Shown one piece after another: positions 46,551-56,558 of a stretch of 64,000 nucleotides of DNA. The notes under the pieces were generated by a model. It did no database searches. It was given only the letters and a program-made list of their open reading frames with translations, and had not been told where the DNA came from. Position 1 is the first letter of the stretch; each line of letters begins with the position of its first letter. The position numbers and the translations under genes are program-made. The DNA comes from an uncultured Pelagibacteraceae bacterium (GTDB lineage: Bacteria; Pseudomonadota; Alphaproteobacteria; Pelagibacterales; Pelagibacteraceae). Where the stretch lies: NCBI GenBank assembly GCA_902600485.1, contig CACKJD010000003.1, positions 100,026 through 164,025 of the forward strand, written 5' to 3'.

Positions 46551-47285
46551 TTAATTTTTAGTAGTACTTTTTATATCTAAGTCTTTAAGTTGAGTTGAAA
46601 TTTCATCACTTAAATTCTGATAATCTTGATCTCTAAGTTTTCTTTGCTGTAGATCTAATTGTTTAAGTTTTTCTTCTTTCAATCTTTCTTGATCTTCTTT
46701 AATTTTTTGTTCTTTATCGAATTTTTCTTCCCATTCTTTGAGTTTCTGCTCTTCTAACATTTTTTGATCGTTAATTTTTTGCTCTAATTGTTTTTGTTCT
46801 CTTCTTTTTCTCCTTAAGTCTCTTAATTCTTTTTGTTTTTGCTCATCTTCTCTAACTTTAAGATCTACATCTTTTCTTTTTTGCTCATCTTGTTTCATTT
46901 GTAAATTTTTTTCTACTTTTCTAATTTCAATACGATTAAGTTCAATATTATTTTCTTTTTCTATTAAATTAGTTTCTCTATTTTTTAATTGTTCTTGTTT
47001 ATTTGTTATATCTATTTCCTTTAAGTTTAATTCTTTTTCTTTTAATCTTAATTCTTCAAACTTCATTGAAATTTTTTCTTCTTGTTTTTTTAATTGGTCT
47101 ATCTTTTTGTTAATTTCTTTTTTTTCCAAATTTAATTTACTGAATTCTTCTTTTTTGCGTTTTTGTGCTAATTCCTTTTGCTTCTGTTTTTGTTTTTCTT
47201 TAAATGTAGTTATTGCGCTTGAAGTTAAAGATGCTAGTTTAGCGATAGCCCCATTATCTAATCTATTTTTGGATCTTTTTTTCAT
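46551..47285 (-). CDS. Coiled-coil protein of unknown function
   Basis: 244 residues, extremely rich in Lys, Glu and Gln. From about residue 30 to 230 it is one long heptad-like helix (for example KKQEEKISMKFEELRLKEKE), likely a cytoplasmic coiled coil; no signal peptide or TM helix. The N-terminal ~30 residues (NGAIAKLASLTSSAITTF) are the only non-coiled part. No family recognised. Convergent with the amidinotransferase gene (2-base gap). Confidence 0.65.
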   Translation of the reverse strand: MKKRSKNRLDNGAIAKLASLTSSAITTFKEKQKQKQKELAQKRKKEEFSKLNLEKKEINKKIDQLKKQEEKISMKFEELRLKEKELNLKEIDITNKQEQLKNRETNLIEKENNIELNRIEIRKVEKNLQMKQDEQKRKDVDLKVREDEQKQKELRDLRRKRREQKQLEQKINDQKMLEEQKLKEWEEKFDKEQKIKEDQERLKEEKLKQLDLQQRKLRDQDYQNLSDEISTQLKDLDIKSTTKN

Positions 47286-47373
47286 AAAGAGCTTATTAAA
47301 GCAAAATAAATGTTTTTTAACAAGAATTTTATAATTTACAGTTCAAAATGAGGTGCAACTCTAAAGCGAAAAA

Positions 47374-48741
47374 TTAATTTTTCATTAAATTCAATTCGTC
47401 CTCTTTTTTATTTTCTTCAACTTTTTTTTTAATTACAACACCTTTTCTTTTAAGCATTTTTTCAACTTTTTCTGAGTAAGGTTCATCAATATGCTCGGTT
47501 GAAGGATTTAATTCCATTCCAACTGGCGTTATAGTCTGAGGCATAGGAACAAACTGAGAGTCTGGATTATCTAAAGATGGTCTTACTTTCATTCGATGGA
47601 TACCAAAAAACCCAATCATAGAATGAAATATAATAATAAATATAAAAAAACCATTATTTCCAATCAAATTCATAAAAATTGAACAAAGGAATGGACCACT
47701 CATTGCGCCAAAACCAAAAGCAAATTGTAGACTAGCACCTGCTGCTACAAATTTATCTTTAGTAATATAATCATTAGTGTGCGCTAAAATCAGAGAAAAC
47801 AAAGGCAAACTACAAAACGAAAATAAAACTACAAAAAAATAAAACCAAATTTTTGATGAGCCTAACCCTTGCGGTAAATACATTGTGCCACTAGAAAAAA
47901 TCAGCAATAATGCAAAAAAAGCTGCACCAAAAGTTGTAAAAACAATTACTTTTCTTCTATCAAATTTATCTGAAATATAACCAATAGGATATTGAGCAAT
48001 AGCTCCTGAAATTGTTAAAAGAAAAGTAACAATTGAAATTTCAAGAATTGAAAAATTCATTTCAGCTGCATACACAGCAAAAAATAAAAAAACTGCTGAG
48101 TGAACAGTGCCCAATAATAATGCACCCACCGTACCAAGTGGTGATGAATTATATAAATCTTTAATAGACATAGTGCTAATTTTTTTAAAAGTTGGTGCCT
48201 TTCTTTTAGTCAACAAAATTGGTATCAGCGCTAAAGACATAATCGCAGATATTAAAATAAATGGCTCGAAATTCTCTGGTTTACTAAAATTAAGTAAAAA
48301 CATTCCTAGCCCCATACTTCCGTATAGAATGATCATATATATCGATAAGACTTTTCCTCTATTTTTATTACTTGCTCTATCGTTTAACCAACTTTCTGCA
48401 ATTGTATAAATTAAAACCATTGAATATCCTGTAACAACTCTCAATAAAAACCATGAGAGTGGATTTACAAAAATTGAGTGTAATAAAATTGATAAAGAGG
48501 CGATAGATGCAAAAGCAGCAAAAACTCTTATGTGTCCAACGCTTGAAATTACAGGTGTAGCAGTTCTAGCTCCAATAAAATAACCAACAAAGTAGCCCGA
48601 CATCATAAAACCTGTAGAAGCTAAACTAAAATTTTCTATAACAGCTCTTACCCCAAGAAGAGAACTTTGGTACCCATATGACAACATAATCATACTCATA
48701 CCCAAAAATAGTGCCCAAGAATTTTTTACAATTTTATTCAT
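47374..48741 (-). CDS. MFS transporter (YcaD-like)
   Basis: 455 residues with 12 TM helices. N-terminal ALFLGMSMIMLSYGYQSSLLGVRA and the loop NDRASNKNRGKVLSIYM are typical of YcaD-type MFS proteins; the second half has DKFDRRKVIV between TM helices. A cytoplasmic Lys/Glu-rich tail (about 400-455) follows the last helix. Substrate unknown. Confidence 0.8.
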   Translation of the reverse strand: MNKIVKNSWALFLGMSMIMLSYGYQSSLLGVRAVIENFSLASTGFMMSGYFVGYFIGARTATPVISSVGHIRVFAAFASIASLSILLHSIFVNPLSWFLLRVVTGYSMVLIYTIAESWLNDRASNKNRGKVLSIYMIILYGSMGLGMFLLNFSKPENFEPFILISAIMSLALIPILLTKRKAPTFKKISTMSIKDLYNSSPLGTVGALLLGTVHSAVFLFFAVYAAEMNFSILEISIVTFLLTISGAIAQYPIGYISDKFDRRKVIVFTTFGAAFFALLLIFSSGTMYLPQGLGSSKIWFYFFVVLFSFCSLPLFSLILAHTNDYITKDKFVAAGASLQFAFGFGAMSGPFLCSIFMNLIGNNGFFIFIIIFHSMIGFFGIHRMKVRPSLDNPDSQFVPMPQTITPVGMELNPSTEHIDEPYSEKVEKMLKRKGVVIKKKVEENKKEDELNLMKN

Positions 48742-48799
48742 AAACCGCCTGCTTATTATTTGTGATTTTAGACTAAATCAAGAAATTATTATGTCTAAC

Positions 48800-49660
48800 T
48801 TATGATTTTTTTAACTTTAAAAAAGAGTGAACAGCAATTGTAACAATTATAACTATACCACCAAGGATTGTTTCAGTTGTGGGCTGTTCTTTGATTATCA
48901 ACCAAACCCAAATTGGACCAATTATAGTTTCTAGCAAAAAGAAAAGATTTACCTCTGCTGCAGTTATAAATCTTGGAGCGATAGTGACTAAAATAAATGG
49001 TATTGCGACACACATTAAACACATTAAAGGAACAATTATTAAGTCATTTCCAATAAGGGAATAATCGTCAATAAAAATTAGGGCAAAGCATCCTACAAAC
49101 AATTTTCCGATTACTGCAGACGGAACTAAATTTAATTTTTTCGCAGACCTTATTATTACAGCACCAATAGCTAATCCTAGTGCTGCAATAAAACCAAGTA
49201 TATCTCCGTAGAAGTTACCAATTTTAATTGAATCATAAAAAATATAAATTACTGAAATAAAAGTCATGATTATAGCTATCCAAGTTTTTTTGTCAGGATT
49301 TTCTTTTAAAAAAAAAATACTCAAAATTGCAGATAACATTGGTGCTGTCGCAATCATGACTAAAGTATTTGCGACATTTGTATTTTGAATTGAAACAACA
49401 AACGCTATGTTTGTTATTGAAAAAATTATTATATAAGCAATCCCCTTGTAGCCATTTGAAAATAAAATTTTGAAAAATCTACTTTGATAAATTATTATCA
49501 TACCTATAAAAACGACACCAAAAGGGATAATCCCCCTATAAAAAACCAAACCCCATGTATCAATTGATGATAATCTTATTAATAAAGAGTCAGGAGTGAT
49601 TAACATCACGGCCACAAAAGCCATCAGTGATCCTTTTTTTTGATTAGATAGATCTTTCAT
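48800..49660 (-). CDS. DMT-superfamily permease (EamA family)
   Basis: 286 residues, about ten TM helices, two EamA repeats (SLMAFVAVMLITPDSLLIRLS at the start; VNLFFLLETIIGPIWVWLII in repeat two). It overlaps the DUF255 gene upstream by 17 bases. Third EamA-type permease in the window; the three are not obviously recent duplicates. Substrate unknown. Confidence 0.82.
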   Translation of the reverse strand: MKDLSNQKKGSLMAFVAVMLITPDSLLIRLSSIDTWGLVFYRGIIPFGVVFIGMIIIYQSRFFKILFSNGYKGIAYIIIFSITNIAFVVSIQNTNVANTLVMIATAPMLSAILSIFFLKENPDKKTWIAIIMTFISVIYIFYDSIKIGNFYGDILGFIAALGLAIGAVIIRSAKKLNLVPSAVIGKLFVGCFALIFIDDYSLIGNDLIIVPLMCLMCVAIPFILVTIAPRFITAAEVNLFFLLETIIGPIWVWLIIKEQPTTETILGGIVIIVTIAVHSFLKLKKS

Positions 49661-51593
49661 CTAAATATTTATTAATTTCAGAGATATTTTTTATTTTTTG
49701 TGAACAAGTTTGATTTTTACAAATTAAAATATACTGCTCATTATTAGATTTTTTGTAAATAAATGTAGATTTTTCGAAGTAATTTAACAGTAAAAAATCT
49801 CTAATTTTTTGAAATTCGTCATTAAAACCAAAGAATGTAAAAGTAATATTATTTTCACAAATATCTAAGGTTTTATAATAGCTAAACATTTGCGAGTAGT
49901 TTCTGTCTATTAATGAATAAAAAGACTTTGTAAGATTTTCTATTTTATTTTTATAAATATTATTTTCAGTTATGTTAAAAATTTTATTTAATGTTAGAAG
50001 AAAAATGCTATTTCCATTAGGAATATTATTATCAATTATATCTATAGGTTTTACGAATAGATCATTCATTTTTTGTGAATTTTTTTGTAAAGTTTTTGTC
50101 TCCTCATCATAGAAAAGACTCCATGTTTCTTTTAATATTTCTTCACTCTTATTTAGATATTTTTCATCACTTGTCACTTCGTAAAAACTTACTAAAACTA
50201 GTGCAAAATATGCGTAATCTTCCAAAAATACATCTATTTCTCCCTGTTTATCGTAACAATGATAAATCTTATTTTTAAGAGTTTTTTGTAAAATTTCTAA
50301 AAGTTCAAATGATTTATCTCTAAGTGATTTATTATTAAGAATAAATGATGAATGTAATAAAGTATATATCCAGAAACAGTTTAAATCAGTTTGACTTTTA
50401 TCGTCAAAAAAAGGCTTTACTCTTTTTTTTCTTTCCTCAAGAAGCTTCTTTTCACTTTTATTTACGATTTCTAACTCATTTTCATTTAATTCAAAATTGT
50501 CATTTTCAATTAAAATATTTGATCCTTCAAAGTTTCCTTCTTTTGTAAATAAATATTTCTTTTTAAATATATCTACATCGTTACCAAGTAGTCCTTTAAT
50601 TTCCTCATTACTCCAAATATAATATTTACCTTCAATACCCTCACTATCAGCATCATAAGCTGAGCCTAATAAGTTTTTATCGTTAAGGAATTCATTATTT
50701 ATAAAATTGATTGTTTGGATTAGTTTATCATTCAATTTTTTATCTTGTTTATTAACTAAATAATTATTTAAGGTTCTTACGAACAAAATATTATCATAAA
50801 GCATTTTTTCAAAATGAGGAACTATCCATTTTTCATCGACAGTATACCTAGAAATACCACCACCAAGGTGATCGTAAATACCTTTAGATGAAATATTATT
50901 CAGTAATTTTCTAACTACATCTAAGAAAGTATTCTTTTTATTTTTGTTGTAAAAATAAAATATCGTATCAAAAATATATAATTGTGGAAACTTTGGTGCT
51001 CCTTTAAAGCCACCGTTTTTTTCATCCATGTATTGTAAAATTTTTTCAACAAGTGGCTCAACATCTTGCTTTATAACAGCAGTTTTTAAATTAAACTCTT
51101 TAAAAACCAGCTTCATTTGCTCAACCTGATTTATAATTTTTTCCCTGTTCTCTTTATAAACTTTTGAGACATTATTTAGAACTTGAGCAAAACTTGGTCT
51201 GCCCTGCATTTCTTTTGGTGGAAAGTACGTTCCTCCAGTAAAAGGCACACCATTTTCGTCTAAAAACATTGATAACGGCCAACCTCCTTGAGCGCCGGTT
51301 AATATCCCTAGACTTCTTTGAAATATAAAATCTAAATCTGGCCTCTCCTCTCTATCAACTTTTATATTAATAAAATAATCATTCATTATTTTTGCTATCT
51401 CTATGTTTTCGAAACTTTCATGGGCCATTACATGACACCAATGGCAACTAGCATATCCAATACTTAAAAAAATTGGTTTTTTTTCAACTTGTGCTTTTCT
51501 TAAACTATCTTTATTCCATGCCAACCAATTAACTGGATTATTTTCATGTTGTTTAAGGTAAGGACTTTTTTCAGATTTTAATTTATTAGACAA
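49644..51593 (-). CDS. DUF255 / YyaL-type thioredoxin-fold protein
   Basis: About 649 residues from a TTG start at 51593, just 1 base after the upstream stop; this gives LSNKLKSEKSPYLKQHENNPVNW, which matches the family's usual N-terminus. A longer ATG-like start further upstream would overlap the HD gene by 53 bases. Thioredoxin-like domain (about 1-170) with YASCHWCHVMAHESF and GGWPLSMFLDENGVPFTGGTYFPP; then an alpha/alpha six-barrel region (about 200-620) with GGISRYTVDEKW and SAYDADSEGIEGKYYIW. Function in bacteria is not defined. Confidence 0.88.
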   Translation of the reverse strand: MSNKLKSEKSPYLKQHENNPVNWLAWNKDSLRKAQVEKKPIFLSIGYASCHWCHVMAHESFENIEIAKIMNDYFINIKVDREERPDLDFIFQRSLGILTGAQGGWPLSMFLDENGVPFTGGTYFPPKEMQGRPSFAQVLNNVSKVYKENREKIINQVEQMKLVFKEFNLKTAVIKQDVEPLVEKILQYMDEKNGGFKGAPKFPQLYIFDTIFYFYNKNKKNTFLDVVRKLLNNISSKGIYDHLGGGISRYTVDEKWIVPHFEKMLYDNILFVRTLNNYLVNKQDKKLNDKLIQTINFINNEFLNDKNLLGSAYDADSEGIEGKYYIWSNEEIKGLLGNDVDIFKKKYLFTKEGNFEGSNILIENDNFELNENELEIVNKSEKKLLEERKKRVKPFFDDKSQTDLNCFWIYTLLHSSFILNNKSLRDKSFELLEILQKTLKNKIYHCYDKQGEIDVFLEDYAYFALVLVSFYEVTSDEKYLNKSEEILKETWSLFYDEETKTLQKNSQKMNDLFVKPIDIIDNNIPNGNSIFLLTLNKIFNITENNIYKNKIENLTKSFYSLIDRNYSQMFSYYKTLDICENNITFTFFGFNDEFQKIRDFLLLNYFEKSTFIYKKSNNEQYILICKNQTCSQKIKNISEINKYLDERSI

Positions 51594-51594
51594 T

Positions 51595-52152
51595 TTAATA
51601 ATGAGAATATGGTTTTCTTGAAAATATATTTCTAACCATAGGTTCAAAATCCTTAAGACTCATGGACTTATAATTTGGATCAAAAGAACATTGATCATAT
51701 TTTTCACAAAAATCTACTGTTGCTTGATAGTATTTATGGTCTTTGTATTTTTCTCTCTTAAATCGATCAGCACCCAAATGGTGAGCATAATAATACATTT
51801 GAAATTCACCATGTTTTTCTATAATCCAATGAGTTTTTTCAGAGACGTATGGTTTCAAAACTGTTGCTGCGTACTCTGAATGATTTAACGGAGCAAGTTC
51901 GTCTCCTATATCATGCAACAAACATGCAACTACCATTTCTTCACTTTCTTTATTTTTATAAGCTCTAGTAGCACTTTGCAAAGAATGTTCTAATCTTGAA
52001 ATTTTGTAACCTTCTAAAGTTGAGGTCATTCTTGATAAAAAACCTAATATTCTATCTGCGGTTTCACCTACATATTCCTTTTCAAGTTTATCTAAAAACA
52101 TATAGTCTTCTTTAGTACCATTTTTCATCTCTGTAAAATTTACTTTTTTCAT
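51595..52152 (-). CDS. HD-domain protein (PhnZ/mixed-valent di-iron oxygenase-like)
   Basis: 185 residues. HD motif HDIG at about 80 with flanking His in RLEHSLQSA, NHSEYAA and EKHGEFQMYYYAHHLG. The C-terminal pattern SFDPNYKSMSLKDFEPMVR resembles the HD-domain oxygenases of phosphonate (PhnZ) and related pathways rather than nucleotide phosphohydrolases. No phosphonate genes are near, so the substrate is open. One base upstream of the DUF255 start. Confidence 0.65.
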   Translation of the reverse strand: MKKVNFTEMKNGTKEDYMFLDKLEKEYVGETADRILGFLSRMTSTLEGYKISRLEHSLQSATRAYKNKESEEMVVACLLHDIGDELAPLNHSEYAATVLKPYVSEKTHWIIEKHGEFQMYYYAHHLGADRFKREKYKDHKYYQATVDFCEKYDQCSFDPNYKSMSLKDFEPMVRNIFSRKPYSHY

Positions 52153-52155
52153 AAT

Positions 52156-53637
52156 TTAATTATTAGATGCCGTGCTTAATAATGACAACTGCGTCACTTT
52201 ATTATCACCAAGTTTATCTATAAGTTTCACCGGATAATCACCTGTGAAATAATGGTCTGTTAGTTGAGGGTAAGATTTATTTCTATTCTCAAATCCCATT
52301 GCTTTATATAATCCCTCAATACTTAAAAACTTAAGTGTTTTAGCGTTGATATATTCACATATTTGATTGTTGTTCATATTTGCTGCAAGCAACTCCTTTT
52401 TTGTTGGTGTATCGACACCATAAAAATCAGGATATTTAATTTCAGGACAAGCTATCCTAACATGCACCTCTTTAGCACCTGCGTCATACAACATTTTAAC
52501 AATTTTATGGGATGTTGTTCCTCTAACAAGAGAGTCATCGACTAGGACAATTATTTTATTTTTAATAGTAGTTTTATTTGCATTAAGTTTTAATTTAACT
52601 CCTAAACTCCTAATTTTTTGAGCTGGCTCTATAAAAGTTCTACCAACATAATGATTTCTGATTAAACCAAGATCAAATGGTATTTTAGTTAGTTGACTAA
52701 AACCTATCGCTGCGGCATTACCTGAATCTGGAACTGGCACTACTAAATCTGCTTTTAATGAGTTTTCTTTTGCAAGCTCAGCTCCAAAATTTTTTCTATA
52801 TTCATAAGCACATTTACCATTTAACAAACTATCTGGTCTTGAAAAATAAATATATTCAAAAACACAAGGTCTAATTTTTTTAATAGGAAAAGGCTTGATA
52901 CTAAACAACTTATTATTTTGGATAGATATAATTTCACCATTTTCAACATCTCTAATATATTTAGCCCCAATTATATCTAGCGCACATGTCTCTGATGCAA
53001 AGACATAAGAGTTATTTAATTTTCCAATAACCAATGGCCTTATTCCAAAAGGATCTCTTACTCCAATTAAAGTATTTTGTGTCAGCATCACCAAAGAATA
53101 TCCACCTTGAATTTGAAATAATGCATCTACAATTTTATCTATTGTTTTTACTCTTTTAGATCTTGCAATTAATTGAACAATTGTCTCTGTATCTGATGTT
53201 GTATAAAAAATTGCACCATCTTCAACTAACTTCTTTCTGAGTGTAATAGCATTTGTTAGGTTACCGTTGTGAGAAACACCAATTCCCCCAGTGTTAGTGT
53301 CTGCAAAAAAAGGCTGTATGTTTCTTAATGTTGTACCCCCAGTAGTACTATATCTATTATGTCCAATTGCATATTTCCCGGGTAATGACTTTAAAACTTT
53401 TTCTTTATTGAAATTATCACCGACTAAACCAAATCTTTTTTCTGAATGATATTTTTTTCCATCAAATGATACAATACCACAACCCTCCTGACCCCTGTGT
53501 TGTAAAGCATGCAAACCAAGAGCAGTTAGTGTTGATGCATCTTCATTATTGCTTATACCAAAGACACCACACTCTTCTTTTAGTTTTGGATTATAATTCT
53601 TGAACTTTTTCTTTAGTATTTTGATAGTCTTTTTCAT
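52156..53637 (-). CDS. purF: Amidophosphoribosyltransferase
   Basis: 493 residues. First committed step of purine synthesis (PRPP plus glutamine to phosphoribosylamine). The Ntn-type glutaminase Cys23 (EECGVFGISNN) follows a 22-residue propeptide that must be cleaved. Also LGLHALQHRGQEGCGI, NRYSTTG and the PRPP loop IIVLVDDSLVRGTTS. Overlaps cvpA by 47 bases, preserving the cvpA-purF order of many proteobacteria. Confidence 0.96.
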   Translation of the reverse strand: MKKTIKILKKKFKNYNPKLKEECGVFGISNNEDASTLTALGLHALQHRGQEGCGIVSFDGKKYHSEKRFGLVGDNFNKEKVLKSLPGKYAIGHNRYSTTGGTTLRNIQPFFADTNTGGIGVSHNGNLTNAITLRKKLVEDGAIFYTTSDTETIVQLIARSKRVKTIDKIVDALFQIQGGYSLVMLTQNTLIGVRDPFGIRPLVIGKLNNSYVFASETCALDIIGAKYIRDVENGEIISIQNNKLFSIKPFPIKKIRPCVFEYIYFSRPDSLLNGKCAYEYRKNFGAELAKENSLKADLVVPVPDSGNAAAIGFSQLTKIPFDLGLIRNHYVGRTFIEPAQKIRSLGVKLKLNANKTTIKNKIIVLVDDSLVRGTTSHKIVKMLYDAGAKEVHVRIACPEIKYPDFYGVDTPTKKELLAANMNNNQICEYINAKTLKFLSIEGLYKAMGFENRNKSYPQLTDHYFTGDYPVKLIDKLGDNKVTQLSLLSTASNN

Positions 53638-54136
53638 TTGGAAATTCTTTAATTAAATAATTACTTCCTTTAAGAACATAAGGAAAGGTATAAGAATGGT
53701 CAAGATTTATTGGCCACTTTTTATGATTATATATTATGTCTACAGCTGCAAAAATACATACAGATATGATGTAAGCTCTTAAAAATCCAAAGAAAAAACC
53801 AAATATTTTGTCCAATGTTCCTATTCCAGAGTAAGTTATAGCTTTACCGATTCCTTTGCTTATCATTAAAATTAAGAATATTAATATGACAAAAATAGAT
53901 ATTCCTAGGATGGTGTCTAAAACATATTCATTGTCAATTATATCTTCTACATAAGGTTTAACTTTTGGAAATAATAATAATGTAAGAACATAAGCCAACA
54001 ACCATTTACTAACAGACAACAAACTTAAAACGAAACCCTTAGATGTACATTTAATCAGTGATAAGATTATTAAAACTATGAAAATTAAATCAAATATTAA
54101 AATTTTATTAAGAATTGCTGTAAATTGATTAAGCAT
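53591..54136 (-). CDS. cvpA: CvpA family membrane protein
   Basis: 181 residues from the ATG at 54136 (a TTG 15 bases upstream is possible). Four TM helices: FDLIFIVLIILSLIKCTSKG, VLSLLSVSKWLLAYVLTLLL, LGISIFVILIFLILMISKGI, IFGFFFGFLRAYIISVCIF. Family is known from colicin V production and envelope homeostasis. It lies between the RND gene (8-base overlap) and purF. Confidence 0.88.
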   Translation of the reverse strand: MLNQFTAILNKILIFDLIFIVLIILSLIKCTSKGFVLSLLSVSKWLLAYVLTLLLFPKVKPYVEDIIDNEYVLDTILGISIFVILIFLILMISKGIGKAITYSGIGTLDKIFGFFFGFLRAYIISVCIFAAVDIIYNHKKWPINLDHSYTFPYVLKGSNYLIKEFPNEKDYQNTKEKVQEL

Positions 54137-56533
54137 TTTCTTTAATGCCAAAAGGCTTGATTAACAAAATAAGACTAGGTAGCAATGTTAAAACTAAAAA
54201 CATTGCAAGTAGCATCGCTATACCTGTAAATATTCCAAAGTAAATAGTCGGTATAAAATTTGATAAAACAAGTATTGAAAAACCAAAAACTATTGTGATT
54301 GATGTATTTAATATTGCTATCCCAACTGTAGAATGACATTTCTTAACAACTTCATTATAATTATTTTCAGTTTTATATTCTTCAATAAACCTGTAAATAT
54401 AATGGATACTATTATCAACTGCGATACCAATAGTGATTGCTGCAATAGTTATAGTCATCATATCTAATGGAATATTTAATAATCCAATAAGCCCTAAAAT
54501 AGCAAAAGCAGCAATAAAATTTGGTATTACTCCAATAAGTGATATTTTTACATTTCTAAATAATATCAAAAACATTAAAAATATTCCAATCATTACTAAA
54601 CCAAGAGTTAAAATTTGAGATTTGAACAAACTTTGTAATAAATTATTAAATAGTATTAAAACACCCCCTAATCTAAAATCTTTTTCACTTAGACCAACTT
54701 CGCTTTTTAATTCATTATTAATTTTATTTATAAGTTGATTCCTTCTTAAATTTTCAGACGAGTCTTTAATCCTTAAATTTATTCGAGCTTCATTTTCTTT
54801 AACTGATATATATGGATCAACGATCTCTTTTTTAATTGTTTCTGGAAGTTTGCTATATAAGACTCCCATTTCAAGAGTGCCAAGCTCTTTGTCATTATTC
54901 AATTTAGTAGCTATTTCAATAATTGAATAAAAAGATAAAACTTTTCCTACATAATCTAAGCTTTCCAAGTATGTATGAACATTTCTTATTCTATCTATCT
55001 TATCTTTGGTGAACCAATATTTGCTTTGGTCAGTTTCACTGTTTTCATCATCCCAATCCTCAAATTCATCCTCCTCCTCTTTTATTAAAGCACCTCCTTC
55101 ATTATCAAATTTAAGTATTACATTCAGAGGAGTTGTTCCTCCTAATTTATCATCTATTAATTTCATGCCTTTATAAATTTCAGTATCTTTACTAAAATAA
55201 TTGATAAAACTATTTTCAACTTTTAACTTTGAGATACCAAATATACTTAAAATAATTAGTAACACTGATAATAATGTAATTAATTTAGCGTTTTTTAAGG
55301 AAAATTTTGAGAGTACCTGTGTGAATGATGAAAATGATTTTTCTTCAACTCCAACTTCTTTGTGATTAAATAAATTTAAGAGAGTTGGAAGTAGCGTAAA
55401 CGTTACTACAAATGAGGTTAATAACCCAAATGACATCATAAAACCAAAATCTATAATTGGTTTTATCTCGCTAAAAATTAACGACATAAAAGCGCACATG
55501 GTAGTAAGCACAGTGTAGATGATGGGCCAAACCATCTTTTCAGTAGTCAAATTAATAATTTTAATTATTGATAAATCTGGAAATTCTTTCCTTAATTGCA
55601 GAAATCTCGTGCTCATATGAATATTCATTGCCATTGTTAATATTAACATTAAAGCAATGAAATTTGATGAAATGACAGTGACTTTCCAATTCATTATACC
55701 AAGAAAACCTATCATTATTAGAACAGAAAAAAAACAACTGCTAATTGGAATTATTATCCAGATTAAATTTCTAAAAACATAGAACAAGGTTAGTATGATA
55801 AATAGAAATACTCCTAGACCAAAAACTATTATATCGCTTTTGATAAAAGTCATCATATCATCAGCAATCATTGGTATTCCACCTAAATGAATTTTTCCAA
55901 TATCCTCAAAGGATTTTATGATTTCTCTTATTTCAATTATATTTTGATGCCTCTTTTTTTTAAAGAGTCTTTATATTCTTCAATCTCTTGATTATTCTTG
56001 AAAGCATTTAATTGAGGTTTTTCCTTTTGTTTAATATTTACAATAATCCCAGTTGTTTTTGAGTCCTCACTAATAACAAAGTTTCTAAAAACTGGACTAT
56101 TTAAAATTTCTTGGAATCCTCTTTCTTTATCTACATTTTCATCTTTAAGAGTTCTAAAATTTTTTATTCTATCCATTAAAGGCTCATCAGAACTATCAAG
56201 TAAAGGAATGTCTAGAATAGTGATAGTATTATGAACCCAATCTAAACTTTGAATTTTGTACTTAAGACTTAATATATTGTTAATTGTATTTTCAGAAGTA
56301 ATTTTATCTTTAGGAGTAAGTGTTAATACTAAAAACTCTTTAGCACCAAATTTTTCATTAATTTCTTGTAAATATTTAAGATCCGGATCACCTTCAATCA
56401 GCAAAGTTTCCGAAGATGCGTCTAATCTAAAATCTTTAGAATTATAACTAAAAAATATAGCTATAATTATTAATAATAATAAGACTATTTTTGGCTTACT
56501 TAGTATAAAATTTTGGTAAATTTTAGAAATCAT
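54129..56533 (-). pseudogene. RND/MMPL-family exporter split by a frameshift in an A8 run
   Basis: The N-terminal part (56533 to a stop at 55937) reads MISKIYQNFILSKPKIVLLL and a periplasmic loop, then stops after KKRGIKI. The C-terminal part continues in another frame from 55871 or just upstream (RHQNIIEIREIIKSFEDIGK, HLGGIPMIADDMMTFIK) to 54129. A run of eight A on this strand (plus 55954-55961) joins the two: adding one A restores a continuous protein of about 800 residues, with two RND halves and AITIGIAVDNSIHYIYRF in the second. Family: predicted RND-superfamily exporters (COG1033). The cause could be a true mutation, a sequencing error, or slippage that rescues the product in vivo; a real disruption is not certain. 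Confidence 0.78.
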
Positions 56534-56558
56534 CAAGTAGTATATATACTACTATATA

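Noticed and set aside
29991..49660. Three EamA permeases as recent duplicates
   Set aside because: Their N-terminal and loop sequences differ widely, so they are old paralogues.
55937..56533. The N-terminal RND fragment as an independent small protein
   Set aside because: It ends in the middle of the periplasmic loop of the family, and the missing part continues directly in the next frame.
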